A stretch of 5,073 bases of DNA. Origin: Acidobacteriota bacterium (GTDB taxonomy: Bacteria > Acidobacteriota > Terriglobia > Bryobacterales > JACQDG01). Made by a program: the position numbers and the translations under genes. The DNA is taken from the NCBI GenBank assembly GCA_016201195.1, contig JACQDI010000917.1:1-5073 (forward strand), read 5' to 3'. Shown here in pieces: positions 4,159 through 5,073 of the stretch. Under the pieces are notes generated by a model. It was not told the DNA's origin. It saw only the letters and a program-made list of their open reading frames with translations, and did no database searches. The first letter of the stretch is position 1; each line of letters opens with the position of its first letter.

Positions 4159-5073
4159 CACTTCTCTCCTGTGCGTTGCTCCCAGGTCTGGGGGAGCAGG
4201 CCGGTTTCCACCTTTTCCATCGTGATGCAACCATCCACCGGGCAGACCAGCCAGCAGAGGTTGCAGCCAACGCACTCGGCCTCATCCACGCGCGGGATGC
4301 GCGCGAGCGGCGTTGGGCCGGCGCCGGCGTCGAGCCGGGGCGTCGGGGTCCAGGCGATCCGGCGGCGGCTCTCCGCCTCGACCTGCGCGGGGATGCGATG
4401 GCCGTTGCCGCCCGGTTCCGCGCGGTCCAGGTGGATGCACTGGTGCGCGCCATCCCAGCAGGCGATGTAGCACAGGTCGCAGCCGATGCACTTCTCGGGA
4501 TGAATCTTGGCGATGATCTTGTAATTCAGGTCGAGGTGTTTCCACTCGACCACGCGCGCGAGGCTCAGGCCCCGGAAGTCGTCCAGGGTGCGGAAGCCCT
4601 TCTCGTCCATCCAGTTGTCCAGGCCGTCGATCATGTCCTCGACGATCCGGTATCCGTAATGCATAACGGCAGTGCAGACCTGGACGCTGTGGCAGCCGAG
4701 CAGCAGGAACTCCGCCGCTTCGCGCCAGCCGGAAATGCCGCCGATACCGGAGACAGGCAGGCGGACCTCGGGGTCGCCGGTGATCTGTTGGACCAGGTGC
4801 AGGGCGATGGGTTTGACCGCCGGGCCGCAGTAGCCGCCGTGGGCCGAGCGCCCGCCGACGTCGGGCCTTGGCGTGAGGGTGTCAAGATCGATGCCGGTGA
4901 TGGAATTGAGCGTGTTGATGGCCGAGAGGCCGTCGGCGCCGCCTTGGCGCGCGGCGCGGGCGATGGCGCGGATGTCGGAGATGTTGGGGGTCAGCTTGAC
5001 CAGGACCGGCGTGCGGGCCACCTCTTTCACCCACTCGGTGATCAGGGTGGTGTACTCGGGCACCTGGCCCACG
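4155..5073 (-). CDS. preA: NAD(P)-dependent dihydropyrimidine dehydrogenase, PreA subunit (C-terminal part; 5' end outside the window)
   Basis: The last 305 codons of a protein normally a little over 400 aa. No true start is present: the GTG at 5072 is internal, because the sequence already reads VGQVPEYTTLITEW, as in E. coli PreA. PreA with PreT reduces uracil and thymine to the dihydro bases using NAD(P)H. Visible parts, numbered from 5072: the FMN-binding TIM-barrel half with VKLTPNISDI (25-34), GGADGLSAINTLNSI (44-58), HGGYCGPAVKPIAL (78-91), SGIGGISGWREAAEFLLLG (108-126) and VQVCTAVMHYGYRIVEDMIDGL (130-151). A C-terminal ferredoxin-like domain follows, with two [4Fe-4S] motifs: C195, C198, C201, C205 and C267, C270, C273, C277. 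The 61-residue stretch between the clusters is longer than I recall in E. coli PreA, and rich in Arg, Pro and Ala. The catalytic cysteine loop should lie upstream, outside the window. The gene ends in a TTGA overlap with hydA. Confidence 0.95.
   Translation of the reverse strand, partial: VGQVPEYTTLITEWVKEVARTPVLVKLTPNISDIRAIARAARQGGADGLSAINTLNSITGIDLDTLTPRPDVGGRSAHGGYCGPAVKPIALHLVQQITGDPEVRLPVSGIGGISGWREAAEFLLLGCHSVQVCTAVMHYGYRIVEDMIDGLDNWMDEKGFRTLDDFRGLSLARVVEWKHLDLNYKIIAKIHPEKCIGCDLCYIACWDGAHQCIHLDRAEPGGNGHRIPAQVEAESRRRIAWTPTPRLDAGAGPTPLARIPRVDEAECVGCNLCWLVCPVDGCITMEKVETGLLPQTWEQRTGEKC
4166..4170 (-). promoter_or_regulatory. Ribosome binding site deciding the TTG start of hydA
   Basis: Minus-strand AGGAG lies 7 bases before TTG 4158 and 4 bases before GTG 4161. 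The spacing favours TTG, the same 7-base spacing as at the aldehyde dehydrogenase gene. It lies in the last codons of preA (TGEKC), implying translational coupling. Confidence 0.65.

Noticed and set aside
4159..4275. N-terminal extension of dihydropyrimidinase to ATG 4275
   Set aside because: It would overlap preA by about 120 bases in the coding region of the second iron-sulfur motif, and the extra residues do not resemble the family.
5070..5072. GTG at the window edge as the preA start
   Set aside because: The sequence from this codon already matches the middle of the PreA barrel, so the gene is cut by the window rather than starting here.
1..5073. CRISPR array, tRNA or rRNA genes, transposase or integrase remnants at the TA island edges
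   Set aside because: No regularly spaced repeats, cloverleaf-like segments, terminal inverted repeats or target-site duplications were found by eye.

Overview
The window is bacterial, with compact genes, Shine-Dalgarno motifs and 4-base gene overlaps. It is GC-rich in its metabolic genes: I count 47/60 G+C at 4801-4860 and 46/60 at 3481-3540. The PreA, dihydropyrimidinase and NCS1 proteins, together with clustered MazF-like and PIN toxin modules, would suit a soil bacterium such as a member of the Acidobacteriota. That assignment is a low-confidence guess.

Layout. (1) 5073-2767, minus strand: the C-terminal two thirds or so of preA (NAD(P)-dependent dihydropyrimidine dehydrogenase, iron-sulfur subunit), overlapping by 4 bases a complete dihydropyrimidinase/D-hydantoinase gene (hydA). 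(2) 1662-2765, plus strand: a toxin-antitoxin (TA) island. It holds an apparently intact ribbon-helix-helix antitoxin plus MazF/PemK toxin pair, then a small VapB-like antitoxin gene and a broken PIN-domain (VapC-like) toxin gene. (3) 1608-1, minus strand: a complete NCS1-family nucleobase/hydantoin/allantoin-type transporter, overlapping by 4 bases the start of an aldehyde dehydrogenase gene that is probably mmsA (methylmalonate-semialdehyde dehydrogenase, CoA-acylating).

How the genes work together. The minus-strand genes fit reductive pyrimidine catabolism. The NCS1 carrier would import the base. PreTA reduces uracil or thymine to the dihydro form. Dihydropyrimidinase opens the ring to N-carbamoyl-beta-alanine or the 2-methyl analogue. 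MmsA would convert the (methyl)malonate semialdehyde to acetyl-CoA or propionyl-CoA. The ureidopropionase, the transaminase and the PreT subunit are not in this window. The pathway genes are split by about 1.1 kb of oppositely oriented TA genes, which are visibly less GC-rich (32/60 at 1801-1860, 30/60 at 2281-2340). This suggests a later insertion between hydA and the transporter.

Regulation visible in sequence. The divergent region between the transporter and mazE (1609-1661) carries a good sigma70-like promoter for mazE, predicted to start transcription at or next to the GTG codon (possible leaderless mRNA). It also carries a 7-bp-stem palindrome that, on the transporter strand, puts an SD-like GGAG in the loop and the ATG in the stem. 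All four adjacent same-strand gene pairs overlap by exactly 4 bases (ATGA, GTGA, TTGA, ATGA). I found no RNA genes, CRISPR arrays, insertion sequences or convincing terminators. No wholly new system is evident; the most unusual feature is the decaying TA island inside the pyrimidine-degradation locus.
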